The position numbers were made by a program, and so were the translations under genes. Below, one piece after another: positions 42,821 through 52,662 of a stretch of 64,000 nt of DNA. Source of the stretch: CAKSST01 sp045535505 (GTDB lineage Bacteria; Bacillota; Clostridia; Oscillospirales; Acutalibacteraceae); assembly GCA_045535505.1 (NCBI GenBank), contig JAZSLU010000028.1, positions 1 to 64,000 of the forward strand, read 5' to 3'. How positions within the stretch are numbered: the stretch's first letter is position 1; each line of letters opens with the position of its first letter. The notes beneath the pieces were generated by a model. That model ran no database searches and was not told where the DNA came from. It worked only from the letters and a program-made list of their open reading frames with translations.

Positions 42821-44296
42821 TTATGCTTCAAAAATTTTTACGGCATTTTCAAAATTCGCCTGCCAAACGTCAGCATCAACAGGTTCAAACTCTTTAATTT
42901 CGGTACCATCAACAATAAGCCGTTTTGCGTCAGCATAATCATCAATAATACCAATAGCCTTCATTTGTACAACTACGTTGCCGGTAACGGTTGCTTCAAC
43001 AGGTCCTGCTTTAACATTAACACCACAAGCATCTGCTGTCATACTGCAAAGCAAATTATCTTTAATTCCGCCGCCTATCATATGAATGCAATCATATTCT
43101 TTTGAGGATATTTTCTTTAAATGCTCAAATGTATATTTATATTTCATTGCAAGGCTCTGATAAATACAGCGCAATATTTCTCCCATATCTTTGGGAACAT
43201 ACTGTCCTGTCCTCTCGCAGAACTGCTGAACACGCTTGGGCATATTGCCGGGCAAAGAAAACATTGGGTCATCAGGGTTTACAAAGCATTTAAAAGGCTC
43301 GGCAGCCTTTGCAGCATTTTCCATATCGTCAAACGAAACGCTCAGACCCTGACGCTTCCACTCCTGACGTGATTGCTGAATAAGCCAAAGTCCCATTATG
43401 TTTTTAAGATAACGAATTTTACCGTCATAAGCGCCCTCATTTGTAAAACCAACCTCTGCTGACTGTTCATCAAGCACAGGTTTGTCCAAAACCGTACCAA
43501 ACAAAGACCAAGTTCCGCAACTTATATAAATGTAATCATCACTAAAAGTGGGAGTTGCAGCAACAGCAGAAGCGGTATCGTGTGTTGCAACTGCAAAAAC
43601 AGGAACAGGCTCACAGTGCAATTCTTCACAAATTTCTGCCGATAACATACCATAACTCTGTGCTGGGCTTATCATTTCGGGGAAAATACGCTCAGGAATG
43701 TTCAGCATTTTAAGAAGTTCACTATCCGGTTTACCGGTAGTTGCATTTATAAAACCCGATGTTGACGCAATGGTATTTTCCATACGCATTTCGCCCGTAA
43801 GAAAATACGCAAAAAGGTCAGGCATAAAAAGCATTTTATCTGTACGTTCAAGCAATTCGGGCTCATATTTCGCAATATAATAAAGCTGATAAACAGTATT
43901 AAACGCCATTCTTTGCAAACCGTTGCGGGCATAGAGGTCACGTTTAGAAATAATTTCATCAACCTCGGCAGGCATAGGTTCGTTACGCAGGTCACGATAG
44001 TTAACTGGGTTTGCAAGTAAATTGCCTTTTTTATCAATCAAACCAAAGTCAACACCCCAAGTGTCAATACCAATGCAATCAAATTTATATGACGAATTCA
44101 CAGCAGCTGTTATTCCCTGCTTAATTTCGTGAAAAAGCCTTAAAACATCCCAATAAAGACAACCTCTAATCATTACGGGGTCATTAGAAAATCTATGAAC
44201 TTCCTCCATAAAAATTTTGCCGTCTTTTACACCTGAAATCATCGCACGTCCGCTTGACGCACCAAAATCAAATGCCAGAACATTTCCGCTTTTCAT
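42821..44296 (-). CDS. rhaB: Rhamnulokinase
   Basis: A 491-residue FGGY-family carbohydrate kinase. The N-terminal phosphate motif is AFDFGASSGRAMI, and the RhaB-specific segments are DTWGVDFGLIDKKGNLLANPVNYRD, AVATHDTASAVAA, YISCGTWSLFGTVLD and HMIGGGIKDNLLCSMTADACGV, the last being the ATP site. It phosphorylates L-rhamnulose. The true start is the ATG at 44296 behind aaagga; the upstream reading has no ribosome site. Rhamnose isomerase and aldolase are not in the window. Its product would follow rhamnose released by the GH78 enzyme. Confidence 0.93.
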   Translation of the reverse strand: MKSGNVLAFDFGASSGRAMISGVKDGKIFMEEVHRFSNDPVMIRGCLYWDVLRLFHEIKQGITAAVNSSYKFDCIGIDTWGVDFGLIDKKGNLLANPVNYRDLRNEPMPAEVDEIISKRDLYARNGLQRMAFNTVYQLYYIAKYEPELLERTDKMLFMPDLFAYFLTGEMRMENTIASTSGFINATTGKPDSELLKMLNIPERIFPEMISPAQSYGMLSAEICEELHCEPVPVFAVATHDTASAVAATPTFSDDYIYISCGTWSLFGTVLDKPVLDEQSAEVGFTNEGAYDGKIRYLKNIMGLWLIQQSRQEWKRQGLSVSFDDMENAAKAAEPFKCFVNPDDPMFSLPGNMPKRVQQFCERTGQYVPKDMGEILRCIYQSLAMKYKYTFEHLKKISSKEYDCIHMIGGGIKDNLLCSMTADACGVNVKAGPVEATVTGNVVVQMKAIGIIDDYADAKRLIVDGTEIKEFEPVDADVWQANFENAVKIFEA

Positions 44297-44393
44297 AATT
44301 ATTTTTTCCTTTCGTGTGTTAATTATTTTAAAAATGTATAATTCGAATAATCTGTGTGCAAAATATTTTTGAAAAAGTAAAGGAGTTGAAAAA

Positions 44394-44600
44394 ATGTTTG
44401 ATAGACTTTGCCTTATATTAACCATCATCGGCGCTTTCAACTGGGGACTTGTTGGTCTTTTTCAATTTGACCTTGTTTCCTGGATTTTCGGCGGTTCAGA
44501 CGCCATATTAAGCCGCATTGTTTACGTGGTAATCTTCTTGGCAGGTATATGGTGTATATCGCTTTTGTTCAAAAGAAATGCACACATGGTCCACGATTAA
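44394..44600 (+). CDS. DUF378 small membrane protein
   Basis: A 68-residue protein with two membrane segments (LCLILTIIGAFNWGLVGLF near 5-23 and IVYVVIFLAGIWCISLLF near 42-59). The FNWGLVGLF motif and overall length are the DUF378 signature. An ATG follows aaaggag. It is divergent from rhaB and ends in a strong terminator. Function is unknown in this family. Confidence 0.88.
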   Translation: MFDRLCLILTIIGAFNWGLVGLFQFDLVSWIFGGSDAILSRIVYVVIFLAGIWCISLLFKRNAHMVHD

Positions 44601-44626
44601 TAAGGTGCTCTGCTTTTTTAAAATTT

Positions 44627-44653
44627 CGGGTGGTTTACCACCCGTTTTTTTAT
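44627..44653 (+). terminator. Terminator after the DUF378 gene
   Basis: A CGGGTGG / CCACCCG stem with a TTTA loop followed by TTTTTTTATTTTA; the classic intrinsic terminator layout. The convergent MBL gene stops in its T-run. Confidence 0.92.
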
Positions 44654-45549
44654 TTTATCGTTTCAACCCACAAATTTTTATAGTCATCAAGGCGAAAATA
44701 TATGTCACCATCTTTATCGGTACGCAAAACTTGAACATTATAATTTTCAAGTATCGCAAGTGTTTTACTCGCCGGATGGCCATAGGTATTTTGGTCGCCG
44801 CAAGATATTGCGGCATATTTGGGCTTTATGTTATTTATAAAAAAGTCACTGCAAGACGTGGCGCTTCCGTGATGACCAACCTTAACCACATCACACTTAA
44901 GTGTTTTATATTTTTCAATAATATATCTTTCAATATATTCCCCTGCATCTGCCATAAGCAAAAAACTTTTGCCCTTGCATTCAGCTTTTATAACAGCACT
45001 CGCATCATTAAGCAAATCACCGTCAAGATTAATTTGTCCACTCGCCAAAACACAAAAGGAAAAATTGCCAATCTTAAAGGTCATATTTTCTTTAATAAAA
45101 CCTGTTATTACTTTATTTTCGCTTATTATGTCCTGCAAGGATGAAAAATACAACTCTTGAGAAGCATCTTCTTCATAAAGGTCTTGATAATACAAGCAAC
45201 CCACATCAAACTGCCCAAGCACCGAGTATAAACCGCCTATATGGTCGGTATGATTATGGGTTAAAATAACCGTGTCAATCTTTTCAATCCCCATACGTTT
45301 CAGCTTAACCGCAAGTGAGTTTCCCGCATCTTTGGCATCGCCTGTATCAATCAAAGCGGTCTTGCCCTTGCTGTGCACTAAAATCGCATCGGCTTCGCCT
45401 ACTGAAAGTACGCAAAGGAAATCACCTTTCGGGTCACTTTTAAGAAGGTTTATATCTTTAAAAAACTCAACTATTGGCCTAAAGCAAAACAAAACGGTTA
45501 CCGCTAAAACCACAGCCGTTATTATAATGCGCTTTTTCTTTGCGCTCAT
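44650..45549 (-). CDS. ComEC/Rec2-type MBL-fold hydrolase, membrane-anchored
   Basis: A 299-residue metallo-beta-lactamase-fold protein with an N-terminal membrane anchor (about 7-28). The metal motif HNHTDHIGG is at about residue 99, followed by LLMADAGEYIE, VKVGHHGSATS and SCGDQNTYGHPA, which match the C-terminal hydrolase part of ComEC. It lacks the ComEC channel domain, so it is a stand-alone surface hydrolase, likely a nuclease or phosphodiesterase. It starts 3 bases after spoIIIE behind gaggag and is co-transcribed with it. Confidence 0.88.
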   Translation of the reverse strand: MSAKKKRIIITAVVLAVTVLFCFRPIVEFFKDINLLKSDPKGDFLCVLSVGEADAILVHSKGKTALIDTGDAKDAGNSLAVKLKRMGIEKIDTVILTHNHTDHIGGLYSVLGQFDVGCLYYQDLYEEDASQELYFSSLQDIISENKVITGFIKENMTFKIGNFSFCVLASGQINLDGDLLNDASAVIKAECKGKSFLLMADAGEYIERYIIEKYKTLKCDVVKVGHHGSATSCSDFFINNIKPKYAAISCGDQNTYGHPASKTLAILENYNVQVLRTDKDGDIYFRLDDYKNLWVETIK

Positions 45550-45552
45550 AAA

Positions 45553-47910
45553 TTACTCCTCGGCCGCTTGCTTTTCCATAAGTTGCGATTTAGTTATCAA
45601 AACCTTACGGGGTTTGGAGCCTTCATAAGGACCGACTATACCACGTTCTTCCATTTGGTCAATAATACGTGCCGCTCTTGCATAACCAAGTTTAAGACGT
45701 CGTTGGAGCAATGAAGTTGATGCTTGCCCTGCATCAACAACCACTTCGATTGCCTGGTCAAGCATTACATCAGCGCCGTCATCACCATCGGCTTCAAAGC
45801 CTCCGCCCTTTGAGGGTTTTTGTGCAGCCTCAACCTGTTTTTCAATTTCGTCCATAACGGCCTCATCATAATTATTGTCATGATTGCTCTTAATATATTC
45901 AACAACAGCAGAAATTTCTTTACTGCTTACGTAACAGCCCTGCACACGTGATGCCTTCGAAGCGCCTAAGGGGCTATATAACATATCACCCTTACCAAGC
46001 AATTTTTCTGCGCCGCCCACGTCAAGAATGGTACGGCTGTCAATCTGTGAAGAAACCGCAAAAGCAACACGGGTGGGAATGTTTGCTTTAATAAGACCTG
46101 TAACCACGTCAACCGACGGACGCTGTGTTGCAATAATCAAATGCATACCTGCCGCACGTGCTTTTTGTGCAATACGGCAAATTGATTCTTCAACCTCTTT
46201 TGCAGCGGTCATCATAAGGTCAGCCAACTCGTCAATAATTATAACAATTTGTGACATCTTAGGCATATCGTCGCTAAGTTCAGCAAGTTCATTATAACCC
46301 TTTAAGTCACGCACATTGTTGTCAGCAAAAAGTTTATATCTTCTTTCCATCTCAAGCACAGCCCAAGACAATGCGCCTGAGGCTTTGTGGGGGTCGGTAA
46401 CAACAGGAACAAGCAAATGCGGAATGCCGTTGTAAATGCCAAGTTCAACAACCTTAGGGTCAATTAAAATAAGTTTAACGTCATCGGGACTTGATTTATA
46501 AAGAATGCTGATAATTATAGAATTTATGCAAACGCTCTTACCTGAGTTTGTTGCACCCGCAATAAGACCATGAGGCATATCAGCGATGTCACATACCACG
46601 CTGTTACCGCCAATGTCTTTACCAAGGGCTGCTGTGAGTTTGCTTTTTGAATTAACGAATGCGGGTGATTCAATAATTTCACGCACCGTAACAAGAGCCG
46701 ACTTTTTGTTAGGCACTTCAATGCCAACCGCCGCCTTGTTAGGAATAGGCGCTTCAATTCTAACGCCTGCTGTCGCAAGATTTAGAGTAATATCGTCAAC
46801 TAAATTTGTTATACGGTTAATTTTTACACCTGCGCTGGGTTGAAGTTCATAACGTGTAACCACAGGACCGCGAGAAATATCTACAATTCGTGTTTCAACA
46901 CCAAAACTTTTAAGGGTGTCAACAAGCAGTTGTGCAGTTGCATCAAGGTCTTGTGCAGATGCCTGAGCGCCACCGCCCTCGTTGTCTTTAAGCAAAGTAA
47001 CAGGTGGGAAACGGTATGTATCTTCTTTTGCAACCTCTTGAGCAGAAGTGCTTGAAGACGAAATATCTTCAAACTCTTTTGGAATTTCAACCTTTTCTTT
47101 AGTTTCTTGGTTAGGCGCAACCTCTACGTCAATAGGCTCATCGTTGTAAGCCGCAACAACCTTTTGGCTTTTTTCTTCAACAGTTTCTTCAATTTTTTGT
47201 TCGGGTTCGGGCGACGGCTCAGGCACGTCAAAAGCATTGCGCTTTTTGGCTTTTTGTTCTGCCTTTTCAATTTCTTTTTCTTCTGTATGTCTTATGTATG
47301 CTTCTTCAGCGTGTTTTTCAAGTTCTTGTACGGGTTTTGCAACCGTCTTAAAAAAGCCTATTAAGGTCGTTCCGGTAATAAGCATCAAAAATACAAACAA
47401 TAATAAAATAACCGTAATTATCGCACCTGTTTTGCCAAAAAGGCTAAACAACGAATGGCCTATTAAAGAACCTACAAAACCACCGTTTACCGTGCCCGAA
47501 AAAGCAGTAGAAAAAGCATTTGCAAGATGCTCAAAGAATTTTACTTGAGTATCAGCTGCAGTCGAAAAAATATCAACACAAGCACATATAAGAGCTAAAA
47601 ATACCGATGATTCGACAATTTTGTTACGTATTGAACCCGAAAGCTTGTTAAGTGCAAACATTATGGCAACCCAACCAAGTAAAAACGGTAATATGTAAGC
47701 ACAGAAGCCAAAAATGCCGAAAAGCACATTGTGCATCCACATCCAAACCTTCTGTCCTTTAATAAAAACTACACAAAGCAGAAAAACCGAAACAGCAAAC
47801 AGCATAACCGAGGTCATCTGTCTTTTGCTTTCAGTCATCTCTTTTTTGTTTTTTGAAATTGCTGTCGCTGTCGAGCTGCTTTTTTTCGGTCTTCCCCTTT
47901 TAGCTGCCAT
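45553..47910 (-). CDS. spoIIIE: DNA translocase FtsK/SpoIIIE
   Basis: A 785-residue DNA pump. Four N-terminal membrane segments lie at about 33-190. A charged linker (about 205-300, Glu/Lys/Pro rich) leads into the motor: the alpha/beta domain VTRYELQPSAGVKINRITNLVDDITLNLA, Walker A AGATNSGKSVCINSIIISILYKS and Walker B VIIIDELADLMM. The C-terminal winged-helix gamma domain QAIEVVVDAGQASTSLLQRRLKLGYARAARIIDQMEERGIVG reads KOPS/SRS-type sequences. It moves the chromosome into the forespore or through the septum. Confidence 0.95.
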   Translation of the reverse strand: MAAKRGRPKKSSSTATAISKNKKEMTESKRQMTSVMLFAVSVFLLCVVFIKGQKVWMWMHNVLFGIFGFCAYILPFLLGWVAIMFALNKLSGSIRNKIVESSVFLALICACVDIFSTAADTQVKFFEHLANAFSTAFSGTVNGGFVGSLIGHSLFSLFGKTGAIITVILLLFVFLMLITGTTLIGFFKTVAKPVQELEKHAEEAYIRHTEEKEIEKAEQKAKKRNAFDVPEPSPEPEQKIEETVEEKSQKVVAAYNDEPIDVEVAPNQETKEKVEIPKEFEDISSSSTSAQEVAKEDTYRFPPVTLLKDNEGGGAQASAQDLDATAQLLVDTLKSFGVETRIVDISRGPVVTRYELQPSAGVKINRITNLVDDITLNLATAGVRIEAPIPNKAAVGIEVPNKKSALVTVREIIESPAFVNSKSKLTAALGKDIGGNSVVCDIADMPHGLIAGATNSGKSVCINSIIISILYKSSPDDVKLILIDPKVVELGIYNGIPHLLVPVVTDPHKASGALSWAVLEMERRYKLFADNNVRDLKGYNELAELSDDMPKMSQIVIIIDELADLMMTAAKEVEESICRIAQKARAAGMHLIIATQRPSVDVVTGLIKANIPTRVAFAVSSQIDSRTILDVGGAEKLLGKGDMLYSPLGASKASRVQGCYVSSKEISAVVEYIKSNHDNNYDEAVMDEIEKQVEAAQKPSKGGGFEADGDDGADVMLDQAIEVVVDAGQASTSLLQRRLKLGYARAARIIDQMEERGIVGPYEGSKPRKVLITKSQLMEKQAAEE

Positions 47911-47930
47911 TACTCTTTTTTACACTCCTA

Positions 47931-48596
47931 CTAATTTTGTTTTTCTATCATTTCATACAAACACGCTATTGCGTCTTTTAATTCACCTAAATTGTCAATA
48001 AGCCCTATATCAACCGCACACCTGCCGTCAATAATCGTGCCAACATCAGCCACAAGCTGTCCCACGTTCATCATAAGCCTCAAAAACTCATCTGCAGAAA
48101 TTTTTGAATGACTTGTAACAAAACTTGTTATGCGCTGTTGCATACGTTCAAGATAATTGAGTGCTTGCGGCACACCCATAACAATACCATTAACACGCAC
48201 TGGGTGTATAGTCATGGTTGCCGACGGCACGATAAAAGACTTTTTTGCAGCAACCGCCAAAGGTACTCCTATTGAATGGCCTCCTCCAAGCACCATAGAA
48301 ACAGTCGGCTTTTTCATACCCGCAATTAACTCGGCAATGGCAAGACCCGCCTCAACGTCACCGCCAACCGTATTAAGCAGCACCAAAAGCCCGTCAATGT
48401 CAGGGTCCTCTTCAATGCCAACAAGTTGCGGTATCACGTGCTCGTACTTTGTGGTTTTGCTTTGCGGCGGTAATTCGGTATGCCCCTCAATTTCACCGAT
48501 TATGGTAAGACAATATATTTTGTGCTTTCCGTTTGTAACGCCTTGATTACCAAACTCTTTCAACTGTTCAATCTGTTCGTTTTCAATGTTATCCAT
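47931..48596 (-). CDS. TepA/ClpP-like protease
   Basis: A 221-residue Clp-like serine peptidase of the TepA class. The nucleophile region is LGGGHSIGVPLAVAAKK, with Ser in the GHSIG context and the usual His in TMTIHPVRVNG; the Asp lies further on. NTVGGDVEAGLAIAELI is the conserved front motif. TepA has been linked to degradation of secretion or spore proteins in Bacillus, but the function here is not established. It is the first gene of the tepA-spoIIIE-MBL transcript, 20 bases upstream of spoIIIE. Confidence 0.88.
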   Translation of the reverse strand: MDNIENEQIEQLKEFGNQGVTNGKHKIYCLTIIGEIEGHTELPPQSKTTKYEHVIPQLVGIEEDPDIDGLLVLLNTVGGDVEAGLAIAELIAGMKKPTVSMVLGGGHSIGVPLAVAAKKSFIVPSATMTIHPVRVNGIVMGVPQALNYLERMQQRITSFVTSHSKISADEFLRLMMNVGQLVADVGTIIDGRCAVDIGLIDNLGELKDAIACLYEMIEKQN

Positions 48597-48730
48597 TTTG
48601 CCTTCATCCTTGCTTTTTTAATTATTATTTGAAAGCAAAGTTAAAAGCATACATTGTTTTTCATTTTTCGGTAGGCGTTTAGTATATAATACAACAACAA
48701 TTTATTAATTTCAATATATTTATATATAAA

Positions 48731-50623
48731 CTACTCCTCGTCGGCAAGTTGCTGGGAAAGCTCTGTCCATTTTTCATAAAGCATTTCAATTTGCTGACGG
48801 TTTTCTTCCAAAACGGCAGAAAGACGCATAACTTCCTCATAGTCAGCGTTTGCCGCCTGAATGTCTTTTTGAATTTGTTGACTTTCATTTTCAGCCTGTT
48901 CAATAAGCTTTTCCGTTCGCTCAAATTCGCTTTTGAGTTTTCTTAAAGCGGCAGCCTTTTGTTTAGCCTCATGATAATTTTTTCCGCCCAGTCCCATTTC
49001 TTTTTTTGGCTTTTGTAAAGCATTTTGCTGTTGATTGGCACGTGCCGCACTATAAGCATCATAACCGCCATCGTACATAACAATACCGCTTTTTGTCAGC
49101 CAAGCCACACGAGAAGCAATTTTATTAATAAAATATCTGTCATGCGATACGGCAAGAATGGTGCCTTCATACTCTAAAAGAACATTTTCAAGCGCCGTGC
49201 GAGAATTGATATCAAGATGGTTTGTGGGCTCGTCTAAAAGCAATAGGTTTGCGCCGGAACACAGCAATCTGCAAAGCATCAAACGTGCCTTTTCACCACC
49301 GCTCAAATCGCCAATAAGCTTAAACACATCATCATTTACAAACAAAAATGCCGCAAGAGAATTTCTTATATCGGTAAGACTCATTAAAGGATATGCGTTT
49401 TGCATACACTCAAGTACCGTTTCGGTATCATTAAGGGTTGCGCCAAGCTGGTCAAAATATCCCACCTTGACCCCCGCACCAAAGGTTATTCTTCCCCGTC
49501 GGTCAAGCAGTTGCTTCAACAATGTGGTTTTTCCAACACCATTATCACCTAAAAGAAAAACCTTTTCCTCTTTTTTTAGCAAAATATCCACATTTTCATA
49601 AAGGGTTTTATCCTTAAAACTTGCCGTCAAATTTTTAGCGCTAAGCACGTCAAAACCCGAAAAAGCGATGGGTTTCACACAAAAACGAGCCTGTTTTTGA
49701 ACAGCATCCGGAGTTTTTAAATCTTTTATCAGACGGTCAATCTGCTTTTGCTTGCTTTCAGCCATTCTAATATTGCGCTCACGGTTAAACTGCCGTTGCT
49801 GCTTGATAATGCCCTCAATACGTTCGACCTCTTTGATGGTGTTTTCATACTGACGGCCAACGGTTTTCTGCCGCAACTCTTTTTGCTCGGCAAAACGTGT
49901 ATAGTTCCCCGCAAAACTGTGAACCTTGCAGTTTTCAATTTCTATTGTTTTGTTTGTTACCTTGTCCAAAAAATATCTGTCGTGCGACACAATTATTGCG
50001 GCGCCATTAAATTCTTTAATATAATCCTCAAGCCACTCAATACTTGCAATGTCAAGATGGTTTGTCGGCTCGTCAAGCAACAATAAATCGGGCTGTGCCA
50101 AAAGTAGTTTTGCAAGACCGATTTTCGCTCTCTGCCCCCCGCTTTGAGTGCTCACAAAAAGCTTTTGGTCAGCATCGCTAAAACCCAAACCCGCAAGCGT
50201 TGATGCAACGCGACTTTTATAGGTCATGCCGCCATTTGCCAAAAACTCCTCACGCAACAACTGTTGCTTTTCAATAAGTGCAGCATCCGACCGAGTTTCA
50301 AGTGCCTTGTTAATGTAATCAAGCTCAGCTTCGATTTGCATCAAATCATCAAAAACCGATAACGTTTCTTCATAAACAGTTTTTTGTGAATCACGACAGG
50401 CAAACTGGCTTAAAATACCAACCTTGGTGCCAAACGGTATGCTTATGTCACCGCTGTCTGCCGAAAGTTCACCTGTAATAAGATTAAAAAGGGTGGTTTT
50501 GCCTGTACCGTTAGCGCCAATAAGTCCTGCTTTTTCGCCCTTTTCAATAGAAAAACAAGCCTTCTCAAATAAAAATCGTTCACCAAAACTCATTGTAAGT
50601 TCGCTAACACTAAGTACCGACAT
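48731..50623 (-). CDS. ABC-F family ATPase
   Basis: A 630-residue soluble protein with two ATP-binding cassettes and no membrane part. Cassette 1 has GANGTGKTT, LSTQSGGQRAKIGLAKLLL and LLLDEPTNHLD; cassette 2 has GDNGVGKTT, LSGGEKARLMLCRLL and LLLDEPTNHLD, with the ABC-F linker (about 240-300). The C-terminal ~90 residues form a coiled coil (LRKLKSEFERTEKLIEQAENESQQIQKDIQ). Such proteins act on the ribosome (translation factors or antibiotic protection). The exact class, Uup/YdiF-like, is a best fit. Confidence 0.93.
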   Translation of the reverse strand: MSVLSVSELTMSFGERFLFEKACFSIEKGEKAGLIGANGTGKTTLFNLITGELSADSGDISIPFGTKVGILSQFACRDSQKTVYEETLSVFDDLMQIEAELDYINKALETRSDAALIEKQQLLREEFLANGGMTYKSRVASTLAGLGFSDADQKLFVSTQSGGQRAKIGLAKLLLAQPDLLLLDEPTNHLDIASIEWLEDYIKEFNGAAIIVSHDRYFLDKVTNKTIEIENCKVHSFAGNYTRFAEQKELRQKTVGRQYENTIKEVERIEGIIKQQRQFNRERNIRMAESKQKQIDRLIKDLKTPDAVQKQARFCVKPIAFSGFDVLSAKNLTASFKDKTLYENVDILLKKEEKVFLLGDNGVGKTTLLKQLLDRRGRITFGAGVKVGYFDQLGATLNDTETVLECMQNAYPLMSLTDIRNSLAAFLFVNDDVFKLIGDLSGGEKARLMLCRLLCSGANLLLLDEPTNHLDINSRTALENVLLEYEGTILAVSHDRYFINKIASRVAWLTKSGIVMYDGGYDAYSAARANQQQNALQKPKKEMGLGGKNYHEAKQKAAALRKLKSEFERTEKLIEQAENESQQIQKDIQAANADYEEVMRLSAVLEENRQQIEMLYEKWTELSQQLADEE

Positions 50624-50648
50624 TTTGCCACCTCCCTTATGTTAATTA

Positions 50649-50676
50649 ATTTTATCATAAATTAAAGTTTTTTCAA
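50649..50676 (-). promoter_or_regulatory. Promoter of the ABC-F gene
   Basis: On the minus strand TTGAAA (50676-50671), 16-bp spacer, TAAAAT (50654-50649), upstream of the gggagg ribosome site. Confidence 0.6.
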
Positions 50677-50677
50677 C

Positions 50678-50706
50678 TTGTTTTTTCGGCAATATATTGC
50701 TATAAT
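50678..50706 (+). promoter_or_regulatory. Promoter of metG-tatD
   Basis: TTGTTT (50678-50683), 17-bp spacer, TATAAT (50701-50706), 40 bases before the metG start. Confidence 0.65.
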
Positions 50707-50745
50707 ATAAATAATTATGAACTTTTTTACTTTGGAGAGTGTTAT

Positions 50746-52662
50746 ATGGATAACAAAAAGTTTTACATCACCACCGCAATAGCATACACTTCCCGCAAGC
50801 CCCACATAGGCAACACCTATGACATCGTGCTTGCAGATATGATTGCCCGATACAAACGTATGCAGGGCTTCGATGTGCTTTTCCAAACAGGCTCTGACGA
50901 ACACGGCCAAAAAATTGAAGACTGTGCTAAAGAAGCCGGCATTACACCAAAAGAATATGTTGACGGTATCGCCGCCCAAATTAAATCCGTTTGGGACAGT
51001 ATGAACGTAACCTACGATAAATTCATTCGCACTACGGACGATTATCACGAAGATGCAGTTAAAGCCATTTTCAAAAAGCTTTATGAGCAGGGTGATATCT
51101 ACAAAAGCGAATATAAAGGCAAATACTGCGTTCCTTGTGAGTCGTTTTTTACCGAATCACAGCTCGTTGACGGCAAATGTCCCGACTGTGGCAGAGAGGT
51201 AAAAGATGCCAGCGAAGAAGCATATTTTTTAAAACTTTCAAAATATCAGGACCAACTGCTTGATTATTACAATAACACTCCCGATTTGTTTATGCCCGCA
51301 TCCCGCAAAGCCGAAATGGTAAATAACTTTATTAAACCCGGTCTTGCAGATTTGTGCGTTTCACGCTCATCATTCAAATGGGGCGTTCCGGTTGATTTTG
51401 ACGATAAACACGTAATCTACGTTTGGATAGATGCTCTTTCAAACTATATTACAGGTCTTGGCTACCATCCAAACGGCAGCAGCGAAAAATATAACAAATA
51501 TTGGCCGGCAGATTTGCACGTTATCGGCAAAGACATTGTTCGTTTCCACACAATTTATTGGCCTATCATTCTTTTAGCACTGGGTGAGCCCTTGCCTAAA
51601 CAGGTTTTGGCACATCCTTGGCTTTTGTTCGCAGAGGACAAAATGAGCAAATCAAAGGGAAATGTTATTTACGCTGACGAACTTGCAGAGCGTTTCGGCA
51701 CAGACGCAGTTCGTTATTACCTACTTTGCGAAATGCCCTTTGCACAAGACGGCAACATCACCTACGAAAGCTTTATAAACCTTTACAACAGCGACCTCGC
51801 AAACACTCTTGGCAACCTTGTAAACCGCAGTATTGCAATGGCAAATAAATATTTTGACGGTAAGGTTAAAAAAGGTGAAAATGATGCTCTGGGCGCAGAA
51901 CTTGCCGATGCCGCCAAGGAAACTGTCGAAAAATATTATGACCTTATGGATAAATACCGCAACGCCGATGCTGTTAATACGGTAATGGCATTTGCAAAGC
52001 GTTGCAATAAGTACATTGACGAAACTGCTCCTTGGGCACTCGCAAAAGATGAAACTAAACGTGCCCAGCTTGAAAACGTTCTTTACAACCTGCTCGAAGG
52101 CATACGTCTGCTTTCTGTAATGTTGTTGCCTATAATTCCCGCCTCAAGCGAGAAAATCAAAGCACAGCTTAACAGCGACAATACAAGTTTTGATTTCGGC
52201 GCACAAACAGAATATTGTGTCGGCACAGCCGAGCCTTTGTTTGCTCGTATAGACCTTGAAAAAACTCTGCAAGAAATTGCAGACGAACAGGCAAAAAATT
52301 CTAAGCCCAACCCAATAGCCGAGGAGATGGCAGGTATTGCCCAAATTGGTATAGATGATTTTGTTAAAACCGACCTTCGCGCCGCAAAAATTATCGCCTG
52401 TGAGCCCGTAAAAAAGGCTAAAAAACTGTTAAAATTAACACTTGATGACGGCACAGGAACACCCCGAACAGTAGCATCGGGTATTGCATTGCATTATAAG
52501 CCTGAAGAACTTGTGGGCAAAACGGTTGTGCTGGTCGCAAACCTAAAACCCGCTACACTTTGCTCGGTTGAAAGCCACGGTATGATACTTGCCGCCACCG
52601 ACGGTGACGCTGTTAAAGTAATCTTTATTGACGGCGTAACTCCCGGCAGTAAAATCAGCTAA
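50746..52662 (+). CDS. metG: Methionyl-tRNA synthetase
   Basis: A 638-residue class I synthetase charging tRNA-Met. The HIGH-like motif is KPHIGN (residues 18-23), the KMSKS loop is residues 299-303 and intact, and a zinc knuckle (CVPCESF ... CPDCG) lies in the connective domain. The C-terminal ~110 residues are a tRNA-binding (EMAP-type) domain (IDDFVKTDLRAAKIIACEPVKKAKKLLKLTLDDG). Bacterial four-Cys type. Its stop overlaps the tatD start (TAATG). Confidence 0.96.
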   Translation: MDNKKFYITTAIAYTSRKPHIGNTYDIVLADMIARYKRMQGFDVLFQTGSDEHGQKIEDCAKEAGITPKEYVDGIAAQIKSVWDSMNVTYDKFIRTTDDYHEDAVKAIFKKLYEQGDIYKSEYKGKYCVPCESFFTESQLVDGKCPDCGREVKDASEEAYFLKLSKYQDQLLDYYNNTPDLFMPASRKAEMVNNFIKPGLADLCVSRSSFKWGVPVDFDDKHVIYVWIDALSNYITGLGYHPNGSSEKYNKYWPADLHVIGKDIVRFHTIYWPIILLALGEPLPKQVLAHPWLLFAEDKMSKSKGNVIYADELAERFGTDAVRYYLLCEMPFAQDGNITYESFINLYNSDLANTLGNLVNRSIAMANKYFDGKVKKGENDALGAELADAAKETVEKYYDLMDKYRNADAVNTVMAFAKRCNKYIDETAPWALAKDETKRAQLENVLYNLLEGIRLLSVMLLPIIPASSEKIKAQLNSDNTSFDFGAQTEYCVGTAEPLFARIDLEKTLQEIADEQAKNSKPNPIAEEMAGIAQIGIDDFVKTDLRAAKIIACEPVKKAKKLLKLTLDDGTGTPRTVASGIALHYKPEELVGKTVVLVANLKPATLCSVESHGMILAATDGDAVKVIFIDGVTPGSKIS